Source of the DNA: a virus
IMG/VR virus record: IMGVR_UViG_3300046323_000419
Span: 1-64,000 of that record
Strand: one strand, 5' to 3'
DNA length: 64,000 nucleotides
Below the pieces are notes generated by a model. That model was given only the letters and a program-made list of their open reading frames with translations, was not told the DNA's origin and searched no databases. Positions 13,960-20,897 of the stretch are shown in pieces (the stretch's first letter is position 1; each line of letters begins with the position of its first letter). A program made the position numbers and the translations under genes.

Positions 13960-15975
13960 TTATTTAAGTTTATCAATAATACTGTAACATTCTTTAATGT
14001 AATAATCATAATTTAAATCGTATTCATATTTTTCATACTTGTTAAATAAAGTACATTTATAACCAGACTCTAAATTTTCATCTCTATTTTCAGCATCAAC
14101 TTTAACATCTTCAATAATATCAAATATATTTAATTGATTTGGATCAAATTTTAATTTATATTTATCAGTTTCAGTTAAGAAATGTTTTTCTAATGGTGGT
14201 AATTTTTTAATTAATTCAACACCTACATTAGATACATAATATCTATTCATTTTAGATAAAGGTTCTTCAATTAAATCATAACCTTTCCAATAACGTTGAA
14301 CTAATTCATTTTTACCTTTCATTTTAGCACCTAAACAGAAATCATATATTCCATAATTTTTTGCAAAAGAATAATCATCATATAATTTATCAGAATTATT
14401 TAAAGTATAAGCATAATTTTGTAAATGATTATAAATAGTTGATTCTATAGATTCATTATTTATAAAATAATTAGCTAATGCAATTGGTACAATTCTTTTA
14501 GAATGATTTTTATGATAATCTCTATCAATTTCAAAACAACCTTTAAATTTAATATTATTATCTGAAATAATATTGATATAATTATTAACGTCTCTTATTA
14601 TAATTTTTTCACAAGTTTGAATTTCTAAAGGAATATTAACTACTTTTTCAATTTCATTACAAGCTTTAATTAAACTATCATAATCAGATTTATGAATTCT
14701 ATACATAGCACCATCAGTATTTTCAAAAATAATAGTTGGTTCTATTTTACAATATTCAAAAACTCGTTCTGTTAATAAAGTTAATATCAATTGTCCATTA
14801 ATACAAATTGCTAATTGCCATTTTGGATCATATAAAAATGCATATTTATCTTTAGATAAACCGTAACTACCATTAAGAATAATTTTTAATACATAATTAC
14901 GAGGATCTTTCTTATCATAAAGTTTTCTATCTTTATAAAATCCCTCATATATACTACTAAAAATTGGTTCTGGAATATGTTCTGGATGTAATTTATTTCT
15001 AAATGAAATATGTGGATAAAATGAAGCATAGTCCACGTCGCATAAAATATAATCATCATCTGTTTCATATACACCAGCTTTACCAAATGAATGTAATCCA
15101 CCTTCAGCATATTCTCTTACAACATTTTTATAAGTTCTACTAAAAGATATTGAATACTTTTTAGATTGTTCAGCATTCATATTAGATGTATCAATCCATT
15201 TATATGAATTAAACTTTTCTAATACTTCTTGATTTAATGGATCATTAAACTTTAAATAATCAAATATTATATCCTTAATGTTTATTTCAGAACGTTCTGT
15301 TCTTAATTTAGAAAGAGTTTTAGTATCTATTTTCATTTCTTTTGATAAATATTTACCAAAGATTTCTTTAGACATTTTGATTTCAGAAGCATTTATTAAA
15401 TTTATACATTCTAATTGAGTATAAAACTTTCTAATTTCAATATGTTTAGAACTAAGATTATAAAATTTCTCAGTGGCTTCAATATCATTTTTGCAGTAAC
15501 TAATAATTTCATCCATTTGACCAAATGTTAATATTGTACCAGGTTTATATGGTAAATCTTCAACATTAGGTAATCTCATAGCAAATTCAAGCCATTTAAG
15601 CGAAGTACTTTTATTTTTATTATCATAGTGCCAAATACGATACAAATCTAATTGAGGTATCTTAATTTGATTATCCCAAATAGCTGAATATTTAGTGTTG
15701 ATAATAGTTTCAACTTCTTTATAAATTTCTTGAGCAGTTAAAAGTTTATTTGATTTTAATATAGTATTATGCAATACTGGATAATCAAAATTAAGATTAT
15801 TAAAACCTATTAAACCTTTAACTTGTTCATTAAGAAACTTTTTTAAATTGATTTGATCAGATTTTCTATCACTTATTTCAAAATAATGATAATTATTTGT
15901 AATAATACATTTAAATACTGCTAGAAAGAAATTGGGATAGGTTTCTAAATCCCAAATAAATAATTGTTTATTCAT
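13960..15975 (-). CDS. DNA polymerase, family B, with 3'-5' exonuclease
   Basis: 671 aa. Exonuclease motifs: Exo I WDLETY (D9, E11), Exo II GFNNLNFDYP (D64) and Exo III YCKND (Y160, D164). Polymerase motif A is VDYASFYP (D315), motif B KIILNGSYG (364-372) and motif C FENTDG (N419-T420-D421). Motif C normally starts with Asp (DTD); here it is Asn. The size is typical of compact phage family B enzymes. It heads the replication block and is followed leftward by small regulators, helicase and primase. Confidence 0.9.
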   Translation of the reverse strand: MNKQLFIWDLETYPNFFLAVFKCIITNNYHYFEISDRKSDQINLKKFLNEQVKGLIGFNNLNFDYPVLHNTILKSNKLLTAQEIYKEVETIINTKYSAIWDNQIKIPQLDLYRIWHYDNKNKSTSLKWLEFAMRLPNVEDLPYKPGTILTFGQMDEIISYCKNDIEATEKFYNLSSKHIEIRKFYTQLECINLINASEIKMSKEIFGKYLSKEMKIDTKTLSKLRTERSEINIKDIIFDYLKFNDPLNQEVLEKFNSYKWIDTSNMNAEQSKKYSISFSRTYKNVVREYAEGGLHSFGKAGVYETDDDYILCDVDYASFYPHISFRNKLHPEHIPEPIFSSIYEGFYKDRKLYDKKDPRNYVLKIILNGSYGLSKDKYAFLYDPKWQLAICINGQLILTLLTERVFEYCKIEPTIIFENTDGAMYRIHKSDYDSLIKACNEIEKVVNIPLEIQTCEKIIIRDVNNYINIISDNNIKFKGCFEIDRDYHKNHSKRIVPIALANYFINNESIESTIYNHLQNYAYTLNNSDKLYDDYSFAKNYGIYDFCLGAKMKGKNELVQRYWKGYDLIEEPLSKMNRYYVSNVGVELIKKLPPLEKHFLTETDKYKLKFDPNQLNIFDIIEDVKVDAENRDENLESGYKCTLFNKYEKYEYDLNYDYYIKECYSIIDKLK

Positions 15976-16033
15976 ATAATTGTGTTACAAAAATATCTCC
16001 ATCTTTGAAGTTTTCTTTTTTAATATATTCCAT
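15968..16033 (-). CDS. Possible leader peptide of the polymerase gene
   Basis: 21 codons (MEYIKKENFKDGDIFVTQLYE) from 16033; the stop overlaps the polymerase ATG as ATGAATAA. Translational coupling of a short leader would set polymerase expression. No other support. Confidence 0.35.
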   Translation of the reverse strand: MEYIKKENFKDGDIFVTQLYE

Positions 16034-16045
16034 AATTTTTATTAA

Positions 16046-16147
16046 TTAGTTATTATTTGCTATTTTATTATTCATAATATAGTTTGTTAAAAAATAAATA
16101 TGGGTTACTTGATCAGCTTGTGTCAGCCAATACTCATTTTCACCCAT
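16046..16147 (-). CDS. Possible small protein inside an inverted repeat
   Basis: 33 aa from the ATG at 16147 (MGENEYWLTQADQVTHIYF...). The codons look coding and there is no competing frame, but the ORF is short. It lies between two near-inverse copies of AAACTATATTATGAA, one at about 16069-16084 and one at about 16159-16176. Confidence 0.35.
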   Translation of the reverse strand: MGENEYWLTQADQVTHIYFLTNYIMNNKIANNN

Positions 16148-16195
16148 ATTTATCAACTAAACTAACTAAACTATATATTATGAAAACATAGTTTG

Positions 16196-16264
16196 AGAGT
16201 GTAAGAAAATCGACTTCCCACTTTCGTAAGTACTTACGCTGTGCTACCAATACACTACCACTCT
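16196..16264 (-). tRNA. tRNA-like element, 69 nt, with palindromic anticodon region (probable pseudo-tRNA)
   Basis: Minus strand: acceptor AGAGTGG against ACACTCT (6 of 7 pairs), TA at 8-9, a perfect D arm GTGTATTGGTAGCAC with the GG of the D loop, and a T arm GGGAA-GTCGATT-TTCTT with two wobble pairs. The anticodon arm is replaced by the 14-nt palindrome CGTAAGTACTTACG (16225-16238), which gives no 7-nt anticodon loop with U33. No CCA encoded. It looks like a decayed tRNA or a tRNA-shaped RNA; the amino acid cannot be named. Confidence 0.4.
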
Positions 16265-16274
16265 ATTAGTTATA

Positions 16275-16499
16275 CTACAACCATCTAGGTGGTTTTTCTG
16301 GTAATGAAGGTATAATATTAATTAAATATATTATCCAATATACAAATGATATTGGTATAAATATACTCATTAATAAATTTGTTTTAACCTCTTCCCAAGA
16401 ATATTCTGTTTTATTAATATCTTTTACGATATATCTGTTAATATAATAACATATAATCATAATTACTAATAATATTAGTATTGTTATAAATGTTTCCAT
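16275..16499 (-). CDS. Small two-span membrane protein
   Basis: 74 aa with hydrophobic segments at about 3-20 (ITILILLVIMIICYYI) and 45-66 (IFIPISFVYWIIYLINI), a short polar loop between them and a proline-rich end (LPEKPPRWL). It is the first of a set of small membrane proteins between 16275 and 20843. Function unknown. Confidence 0.6.
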   Translation of the reverse strand: METFITILILLVIMIICYYINRYIVKDINKTEYSWEEVKTNLLMSIFIPISFVYWIIYLINIIPSLPEKPPRWL

Positions 16500-16511
16500 A
16501 ATTCTTTATTT

Positions 16512-16610
16512 TTAGTTATTTTTTAAACTGTTATTTAAATCTATTCCGTTCCATAAATGAGTAAAAACTATTTCACCATTAGGAAATTGTAAGCGACACA
16601 TTGTTTTCAT
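16512..16610 (-). CDS. Small hypothetical protein
   Basis: 32 aa from 16610 (MKTMCRLQFPNGEIVFTHLW...). It starts with the same MKT as several neighbouring small genes and fits the two-base gap before the next one. No motif. Confidence 0.45.
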   Translation of the reverse strand: MKTMCRLQFPNGEIVFTHLWNGIDLNNSLKNN

Positions 16611-16612
16611 AA

Positions 16613-16792
16613 TTAGTGCATATTAAATCCACTTTTATAATTCCATTTATATAAAAATGATTTTTTTAAATCTTCTTGTTCAGGATAATATTTTCCTGTT
16701 ATTAACCATTTGATAGGTCTGTAAATTACTAATACAAATATAATAGTTGGTATTAGTAATATTACAGATAATCTCCATAAAAACTTAATCAT
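16613..16792 (-). CDS. Small single-span membrane protein
   Basis: 59 aa. Residues 6-24 (WRLSVILLIPTIIFVLVIY) form a membrane span, followed by a charged cytoplasmic-type tail with Tyr and Lys. Its ATG overlaps the stop of the upstream gene by 8 nt. Unrecognised. Confidence 0.55.
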   Translation of the reverse strand: MIKFLWRLSVILLIPTIIFVLVIYRPIKWLITGKYYPEQEDLKKSFLYKWNYKSGFNMH

Positions 16793-16946
16793 TTTCTAAT
16801 TCTTCCAAAGTTCCTAACATATTGATAATAATTCCATCAGCGTCAATTATAATTTCTGAAACTTTTTTTGGTGGTTTAGATAAAAGATGAGTTTTAAAAT
16901 CTTCAAACACTTCATCGTGAGTGATATTAATTATTATTGTTTTCAT
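16785..16946 (-). CDS. Small hypothetical protein
   Basis: 53 aa from 16946 (MKTIIINITHDEVFEDFK...). Soluble, acidic at the end (LEELEND), with a possible beta-alpha-beta arrangement. It overlaps the next gene in an ATGATTAA junction. Unrecognised. Confidence 0.5.
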   Translation of the reverse strand: MKTIIINITHDEVFEDFKTHLLSKPPKKVSEIIIDADGIIINMLGTLEELEND

Positions 16947-16952
16947 AATTAA

Positions 16953-17243
16953 TTAGATTAAATATTTAATATTTAAATTTATGCGATTATTTCCTTTAAT
17001 AATTTTAGAACCAAATTTATTTGAAAATTTATGTAAATGCATTATATTACATTCTCCACAAATTATTTCAAATTCTTTAATTATTCCAGTAAATGTTAAA
17101 TTTTGACTTCCACAATCAGGATCTTCATCAATATTTCCTTTAAGAAACCATTTAAATTTATCTCCTATTGAAAATATTTTATTATCTGATTTTCTTTTAA
17201 AAGATAATATTTCAATTTGATTATTTAATCTTGAATCATTCAT
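16953..17243 (-). CDS. Hypothetical protein
   Basis: 96 aa, with CGECN (55-59 region) and an isolated Cys earlier (DPDCGSQ), and a stretch of beta-type segments (FSIGDKFKWFLKG, LTFTGIIKEFEII). The start overlaps the stop of the upstream gene by 8 nt. Not recognised. Confidence 0.55.
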   Translation of the reverse strand: MNDSRLNNQIEILSFKRKSDNKIFSIGDKFKWFLKGNIDEDPDCGSQNLTFTGIIKEFEIICGECNIMHLHKFSNKFGSKIIKGNNRINLNIKYLI

Positions 17244-17379
17244 TAGTTAAATATTCTTTTAAATATTTTAAAATATAAATAATAATAATTGTTTTAATTG
17301 TTGTTTTAATAGGATTTTCTTTAATTTCGTCAATATATGTATTAACTGTATTTTCTAATTTTGCAATTATTTTTTTCAT
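17236..17379 (-). CDS. Small protein with one hydrophobic helix
   Basis: 47 aa from 17379. Residues 29-40 (KTIIIIYILKYL) form a short hydrophobic helix near the C-terminus after an amphipathic start. The stop overlaps the start of the next gene. Unrecognised. Confidence 0.45.
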   Translation of the reverse strand: MKKIIAKLENTVNTYIDEIKENPIKTTIKTIIIIYILKYLKEYLTNE

Positions 17380-17385
17380 TTTTAA

Positions 17386-17841
17386 TTATCTTTGAATTGT
17401 TGTTAATTGATTTTTTACTAAATTTGGTATTGTTTCAATAATTACTACACCTATTTTGTAAGTTAGAATTATTATTATTATCATTAAACAATGTTTTAAT
17501 ATTTTTAATAATAAAGAAGATTTTGAATTTTCCATTTTAGGCTTAATTTTTATTTTAGTTTTATTATTTATTAATGATGTATTTTCAATTAAACCATATT
17601 CTTTTAATTGAGTATTTGTCATTTTATCTCTCCAAACACAACTATAATGGTCATTATGACAATAATAATAACTTTTATTGAATATATTATATTCAATTGT
17701 ATTTTCTTCCCATCCATCTGTTTTTGAATGACATATATATTTATACCAAGGTTTAGCAATACATACTAATATTATAATTATTGGTATTCCAGTTATAATT
17801 ATTCCAAATATAAAAGGATGGTTACATATAAAATCATTCAT
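17386..17841 (-). CDS. Two-span membrane protein with Cys/His-rich middle
   Basis: 151 aa. Hydrophobic segments at about 10-30 (FIFGIIITGIPIIIILVCIA) and 111-134 (LLKILKHCLMIIIIILTYKI). The loop between has YYYCHNDHYSCVWRDKM, which might bind metal or form a disulphide. Not recognised; it belongs to the small membrane protein set. Confidence 0.6.
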   Translation of the reverse strand: MNDFICNHPFIFGIIITGIPIIIILVCIAKPWYKYICHSKTDGWEENTIEYNIFNKSYYYCHNDHYSCVWRDKMTNTQLKEYGLIENTSLINNKTKIKIKPKMENSKSSLLLKILKHCLMIIIIILTYKIGVVIIETIPNLVKNQLTTIQR

Positions 17842-17843
17842 AA

Positions 17844-18221
17844 TTAATTATTTAATGAGCAATCTGATGGAATACAATATTGTTTTTCACCACAATCACA
17901 TTTTAATTTATTCAACATTTGAATACCTATATGTTCTTGAACTTCAATTTTTCTAGTTTTAACTGGAATTGACCAATTTTTAGATTTATCATCAAATCTA
18001 AAATCATTTAAAACAAAATTCCAATAAAGTTGCCAAAGATATGTCATATAAGGTTGAGCCAAATAACCATTTTTATTATATATATTCTTTAGTTTACTAA
18101 ATTCATTTTGTTGAACTAATCTTAGATGTTTGAATATTTCCTGAGATTCAATAGCTTTAATCATAGAAGTTATTTTAATTCCTGAATAACCTGCTTTTTG
18201 TAATGTTGTAACTGTTGTCAT
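17844..18221 (-). CDS. Hypothetical protein with C-terminal cysteine cluster
   Basis: 125 aa. A helical N-terminal part is followed by an aromatic region (YMTYLWQLYWNFVLNDF) and a C-terminus with four cysteines (KCDCGEKQYC, then SDCS) that could bind zinc. Two bases separate it from the next gene. Not recognised. Confidence 0.6.
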   Translation of the reverse strand: MTTVTTLQKAGYSGIKITSMIKAIESQEIFKHLRLVQQNEFSKLKNIYNKNGYLAQPYMTYLWQLYWNFVLNDFRFDDKSKNWSIPVKTRKIEVQEHIGIQMLNKLKCDCGEKQYCIPSDCSLNN

Positions 18222-18242
18222 AATTTGTTAGTTTTAGTTTAA

Positions 18243-18578
18243 TTAAATCACTTTAAATATATTTGCAGTAACTGCAGTAGTATAAGAATGTGTTTGAGGT
18301 AATTCTTCAATTTCTAATAATCTTGGTGGACAACCTCCTCCAAAATAATGAACGCGTTTAATAGTATAAGTTTCATTTGGGTTTACAAAATTATCGTTTT
18401 TGTCATTATGCCAATAACAATTGCAACTCAGTGAACAAGGATTATCGCTAATCATTATTTTATCACCAATATTATAATTTCTTTTTTTCCAAGAATCACT
18501 ATAATTTTTATCTAATTTTTTAAATTCTTCAACTTCTTGACTTGTTGGATTTTTGGGAAATATTATATCTTTTCTCAT
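18243..18578 (-). CDS. Hypothetical protein with small beta-barrel-like domain
   Basis: 111 aa. After a charged helix (TSQEVEEFKKLDKNY) come beta-type segments beginning NYNIGDKIMIS, then a Cys/His-rich loop (CSLSCNCYWHNDKND) and TYTIKRVHYFGGGCPPRLLEI. The order resembles small SH3-like barrels but no family is certain. The start lies just left of the inverted-repeat element at 18599-18851. Confidence 0.58.
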   Translation of the reverse strand: MRKDIIFPKNPTSQEVEEFKKLDKNYSDSWKKRNYNIGDKIMISDNPCSLSCNCYWHNDKNDNFVNPNETYTIKRVHYFGGGCPPRLLEIEELPQTHSYTTAVTANIFKVI

Positions 18579-18598
18579 TTTTCTTATTTTTTAAATTT

Positions 18599-18851
18599 AA
18601 TTAAATCACCTAAGTAAGTGGCGAAAATTAATTATTTATTGTATTAAAATTGTAGTATTTAGTGTCTTCGTCTAATAAGCGTACTAGCAGTAAATAATTT
18701 TAATAATTTAAATAATAATTAACTCTTACAAATTTTGTTATTGTAATATTATTAAAGATCTGACGTTATCACTTATAAATAAGTTTCCTGAATTGTCTGT
18801 TTGATTATAATAACTAATTCCTAGCCATTTTAAGGATTAGGTGATTTAATT
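18599..18851 (-). ncRNA. Candidate structured RNA or element closed by a 15-bp perfect inverted repeat
   Basis: AATTAAATCACCTAA (18599-18613) is the exact inverse of TTAGGTGATTTAATT (18837-18851). The 223 nt between hold no credible ORF but do contain smaller hairpins: CTAATCCT against AGGAATTAG with one bulged base, and ACTTA-TTTA-TAAGT. The element fills the gap between the stop at 18859 and the start at 18578. Leftward transcription is assumed from the neighbours. A mobile non-coding element or an intron-like RNA are alternatives; I cannot assign a family. Confidence 0.4.
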
Positions 18852-18858
18852 TAAGATT

Positions 18859-19116
18859 TTATTTATTTTTAGTAGTAAACCACCAACAACTATCGGGATT
18901 AGTTAATTCTAAAATTATTAATGATACCAATCCAAATAATATAAAAATTGGTGAAAGCATTATTAATAAACCTAGGCTAGATAAATTATTTTTTTTATGA
19001 AAATTCCAATAACTTTCATTATATCTTACATACCAATATTTTAATACTCCATGATATTCTCTCCATACAGCTATTATACCTAGTAATAACCATATAATTA
19101 TAGATAAAATGTACAT
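18859..19116 (-). CDS. Small two-span membrane protein
   Basis: 85 aa with hydrophobic segments at 2-18 (YILSIIIWLLLGIIAVW) and 47-70 (LGLLIMLSPIFILFGLVSLI). The loop between is aromatic and polar, and the tail contains CWWF. It is separated from the next gene by one base. Part of the small membrane protein set. Confidence 0.6.
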   Translation of the reverse strand: MYILSIIIWLLLGIIAVWREYHGVLKYWYVRYNESYWNFHKKNNLSSLGLLIMLSPIFILFGLVSLIILELTNPDSCWWFTTKNK

Positions 19117-19117
19117 A

Positions 19118-19507
19118 TTATTGTAAAATTACATTGCCAATATTAAATCTAAGTCTTTTGTTATTTGTTAAAGCATCAACAAATTGTTTTTGAAAAGTTC
19201 TCAAAGAATGTTTGAAACTTAATGAATTAAATTTTTGAAATTCTTTATAATCTCTTTTGGCTACTTTTCTTTCATTTTTAGTGAAATGAAGTTCTTTTTC
19301 TGTTGTAATTGATTCATTTGTTTCAGAATCAATAGTGTACGATATAGCTCTTTTATCCCAAGCTGTATCTTCAAATAATTTATGAAGTTGAGCTTCTGTT
19401 TTTTGACGACCTTTTTCATCAACAAAAGCTTGTTTGTTAATAGGTTGTGCAATTTTAGCACCATTTGCTAATGTGTACGTTACTGTTGTAAATTTTTCTG
19501 TGTTCAT
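19118..19507 (-). CDS. Hypothetical basic protein
   Basis: 129 aa, with a beta-type start (FTTVTYTLANGAKIAQP) and a basic helical C-terminal half (KNERKVAKRDYKEFQKF, then SLRTFQKQFVDALTNNKRLRF). It could bind nucleic acid. A candidate -7 box lies upstream. It is the gene next to the tmRNA block. Not recognised. Confidence 0.6.
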   Translation of the reverse strand: MNTEKFTTVTYTLANGAKIAQPINKQAFVDEKGRQKTEAQLHKLFEDTAWDKRAISYTIDSETNESITTEKELHFTKNERKVAKRDYKEFQKFNSLSFKHSLRTFQKQFVDALTNNKRLRFNIGNVILQ

Positions 19508-19799
19508 AATTTTAATATTTAGTTGTTTTTAATTTATTTAATTTAATTTTTAATAATAAATAGGTTATATTCGAATACAAATATAATTAAATTTCTACGG
19601 CAGTATAGTCAAATACCTATTTTAATTTTATAAAATAACATTGTAGGTTGTCAATCTACATTTCCCCAATTATAAGTTTTATTCTTATATAAACTGAAAT
19701 GAACTCAAATTTACTGCTTATAATTGTTACTCCTACTAGAAAGGGTGCTAGACATTTGCACTAAATGTTATTTATTCACAGTTTACACGGACTGTATTG
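19508..19799. other. 292-nt spacer left of the tmRNA: no gene, several inverted repeats
   Basis: No ORF or clear tRNA. Visible structure: CAATTATAAG (19667-19676) against CTTATAATTG (19717-19726); AATAGGT against ACCTATT around 19557-19622; a hairpin TGTAG/CTACA near 19650. On the minus strand TATATTTG (19578-19585) could be the -7 box of the gene starting at 19507. This may be a trailer of the tmRNA transcript or a separate RNA. Confidence 0.4.
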
Positions 19800-19800
19800 T

Positions 19801-20206
19801 GGAGATGGGCGGATTCGAACCGCCGTGTTCCTTGCATTCGTTATATAATTTTATACAGCTTATTGTAAAATTTAATCTTTAATGTCCTTTAAAAACTACT
19901 AAATGTGGACTTTTAATTTACTTCCTATTACTTTATGAACTGGTAAATTAACAGAATCCTCATAACCGTCGATAGGATACGTGTGATTGTATTACTACAA
20001 TCGTTTTAAACTATGCTGCCAATTCTAATTCATTATAAATGATATCATTAGATTTAACTTTAGTTCCACCGTTTAAGATGTTATGAACTACTTGCATATT
20101 TGCTGATACTTGATCTTTGCCGTTTAAAAATATTCACCTTAGTTTACAGTTATCTCTCTGGCTGAATTATATAATTATTAACAATGAGTCAATTCCAGTC
20201 ATCCCC
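19801..20206 (-). ncRNA. ssrA: Transfer-messenger RNA (tmRNA)
   Basis: About 406 nt. The 5' end GGGGATGACTGGAATTGAC matches the tmRNA start signature. Its first 7 bases pair with the 3' end CATCTCC (one G-U). The T arm GGCGG-TTCGAAT-CCGCC sits directly before the 3' acceptor strand. A tag reading frame (20011-20070) encodes GGTKVKSNDIIYNELELAA and a TAG stop, ending in the LAA expected of degradation tags. A hairpin GATTGTA/TACAATC (19985-20002) follows the stop. No CCA is encoded. tmRNA with SmpB frees stalled ribosomes and tags the unfinished protein. Confidence 0.87.
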
Positions 20207-20221
20207 TTATTTATTTTATTA

Positions 20222-20258
20222 TAAAAACCACTAGAACTAATTATTAATTCCAGTGGTT
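20222..20258 (-). terminator. Intrinsic terminator of the small membrane gene operon
   Basis: On the minus strand AACCACTGGAA pairs with TTCTAGTGGTT (11 bp, one G-U), with an 11-nt loop and a following T run. It lies downstream of the genes at 20336-20843 and only about 16 nt before the tmRNA 5' end. Confidence 0.7.
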
Positions 20259-20335
20259 AGTTTTGTAGCAAACTAAAACTTATTATATGCTACTCTTCTT
20301 CAAAGACTTTTGTCTATGTCAGTGTTTATTTTGTT

Positions 20336-20473
20336 TTAATTTGAATATTTAATATATAATATTATTGATGTCATAATAATAATGACACAAAATATTGTTG
20401 TACTAAATATTAAATTAGGATGTTTAGAATGATTTTGTGAAAGAATATATCTTTCTATTTTATTTCTATTCAT
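20336..20473 (-). CDS. Small single-span membrane protein
   Basis: 45 aa from 20473. A basic N-terminus (MNRNKIERYI) precedes a span at about 21-41 (LIFSTTIFCVIIIMTSIILYI). Its ATG overlaps the TAG stop of the upstream gene (ATGAATAG). Unrecognised. Confidence 0.5.
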   Translation of the reverse strand: MNRNKIERYILSQNHSKHPNLIFSTTIFCVIIIMTSIILYIKYSN

Positions 20474-20639
20474 ATTCTTTTAATAGATTTTGTGTTATTA
20501 AAAATGATAATGTTGATATTAATCCCCCACCAAAACAGTAGAAAAATATGTCTTGAGTATAAGTTGTAAATATTATATATAAACCTAATAATAGAAATAA
20601 TATCCCCATAATTCCAAATGCTAATGATAATGTTTTCAT
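20466..20639 (-). CDS. Small two-span membrane protein
   Basis: 57 aa from 20639. Spans at about 4-25 (LSLAFGIMGILFLLLGLYII) and 31-50 (IFFYCFGGGLISTLSFLITQ). It ends in TAG, overlapping the next start. The tight overlaps with both neighbours support a real three-gene membrane operon. Unrecognised. Confidence 0.55.
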   Translation of the reverse strand: MKTLSLAFGIMGILFLLLGLYIIFTTYTQDIFFYCFGGGLISTLSFLITQNLLKEYE

Positions 20640-20645
20640 AGTTTG

Positions 20646-20843
20646 TTATTTATTTTTTAATCCTGTTGTTATACAATGTATTAAATTAACAACTGTTAAT
20701 AATAATAATATATTGTATATTATGGGTAAATTTTCAGTATTATTAATTGTTCCCCAAAACATCATTGATAAAAATAATATTACTGATGTTATAAACCATA
20801 TTTCCCATTTAGTTTGCTGTGGATCATTTGAATATGTTGACAT
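20646..20843 (-). CDS. Small two-span membrane protein
   Basis: 65 aa. Polar N-terminus, spans at about 14-32 (WEIWFITSVILFLSMMFWG) and 41-60 (IIYNILLLLTVVNLIHCI). First gene of the three-gene membrane operon that ends at the terminator at 20222-20258. Holin-like in size, but far from the lysis cassette, so no role is claimed. Confidence 0.58.
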   Translation of the reverse strand: MSTYSNDPQQTKWEIWFITSVILFLSMMFWGTINNTENLPIIYNILLLLTVVNLIHCITTGLKNK

Positions 20844-20865
20844 AATTTAGTTAATTTAGTTAATG

Positions 20866-20897
20866 AAAAATAGAGGTGACATTGTGATCACCTCTAT
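20866..20897 (-). terminator. Intrinsic terminator facing leftward, ends a gene-free transcript
   Basis: ATAGAGGTGA and TCACCTCTAT pair over 10 bp with an 8-nt loop, followed on the minus strand by a T run. No gene lies upstream until the candidate SSB, which has its own terminator. This one therefore seems to end transcription coming from the non-coding stretch 20898-21608. Confidence 0.75.

Noticed and set aside
15988-15995. Minus-strand TATTTTTG just upstream of the polymerase gene
   Set aside because: It would leave only about 6 nt of leader before the ATG, has no -33 element, and lies within the possible leader peptide ORF.
19557-19622. Possible tRNA with acceptor AATAGGT/ACCTATT and a TTCGAAT-like loop
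   Set aside because: T-arm stem does not pair and D arm is missing, so it was left as an inverted repeat in a non-coding spacer.
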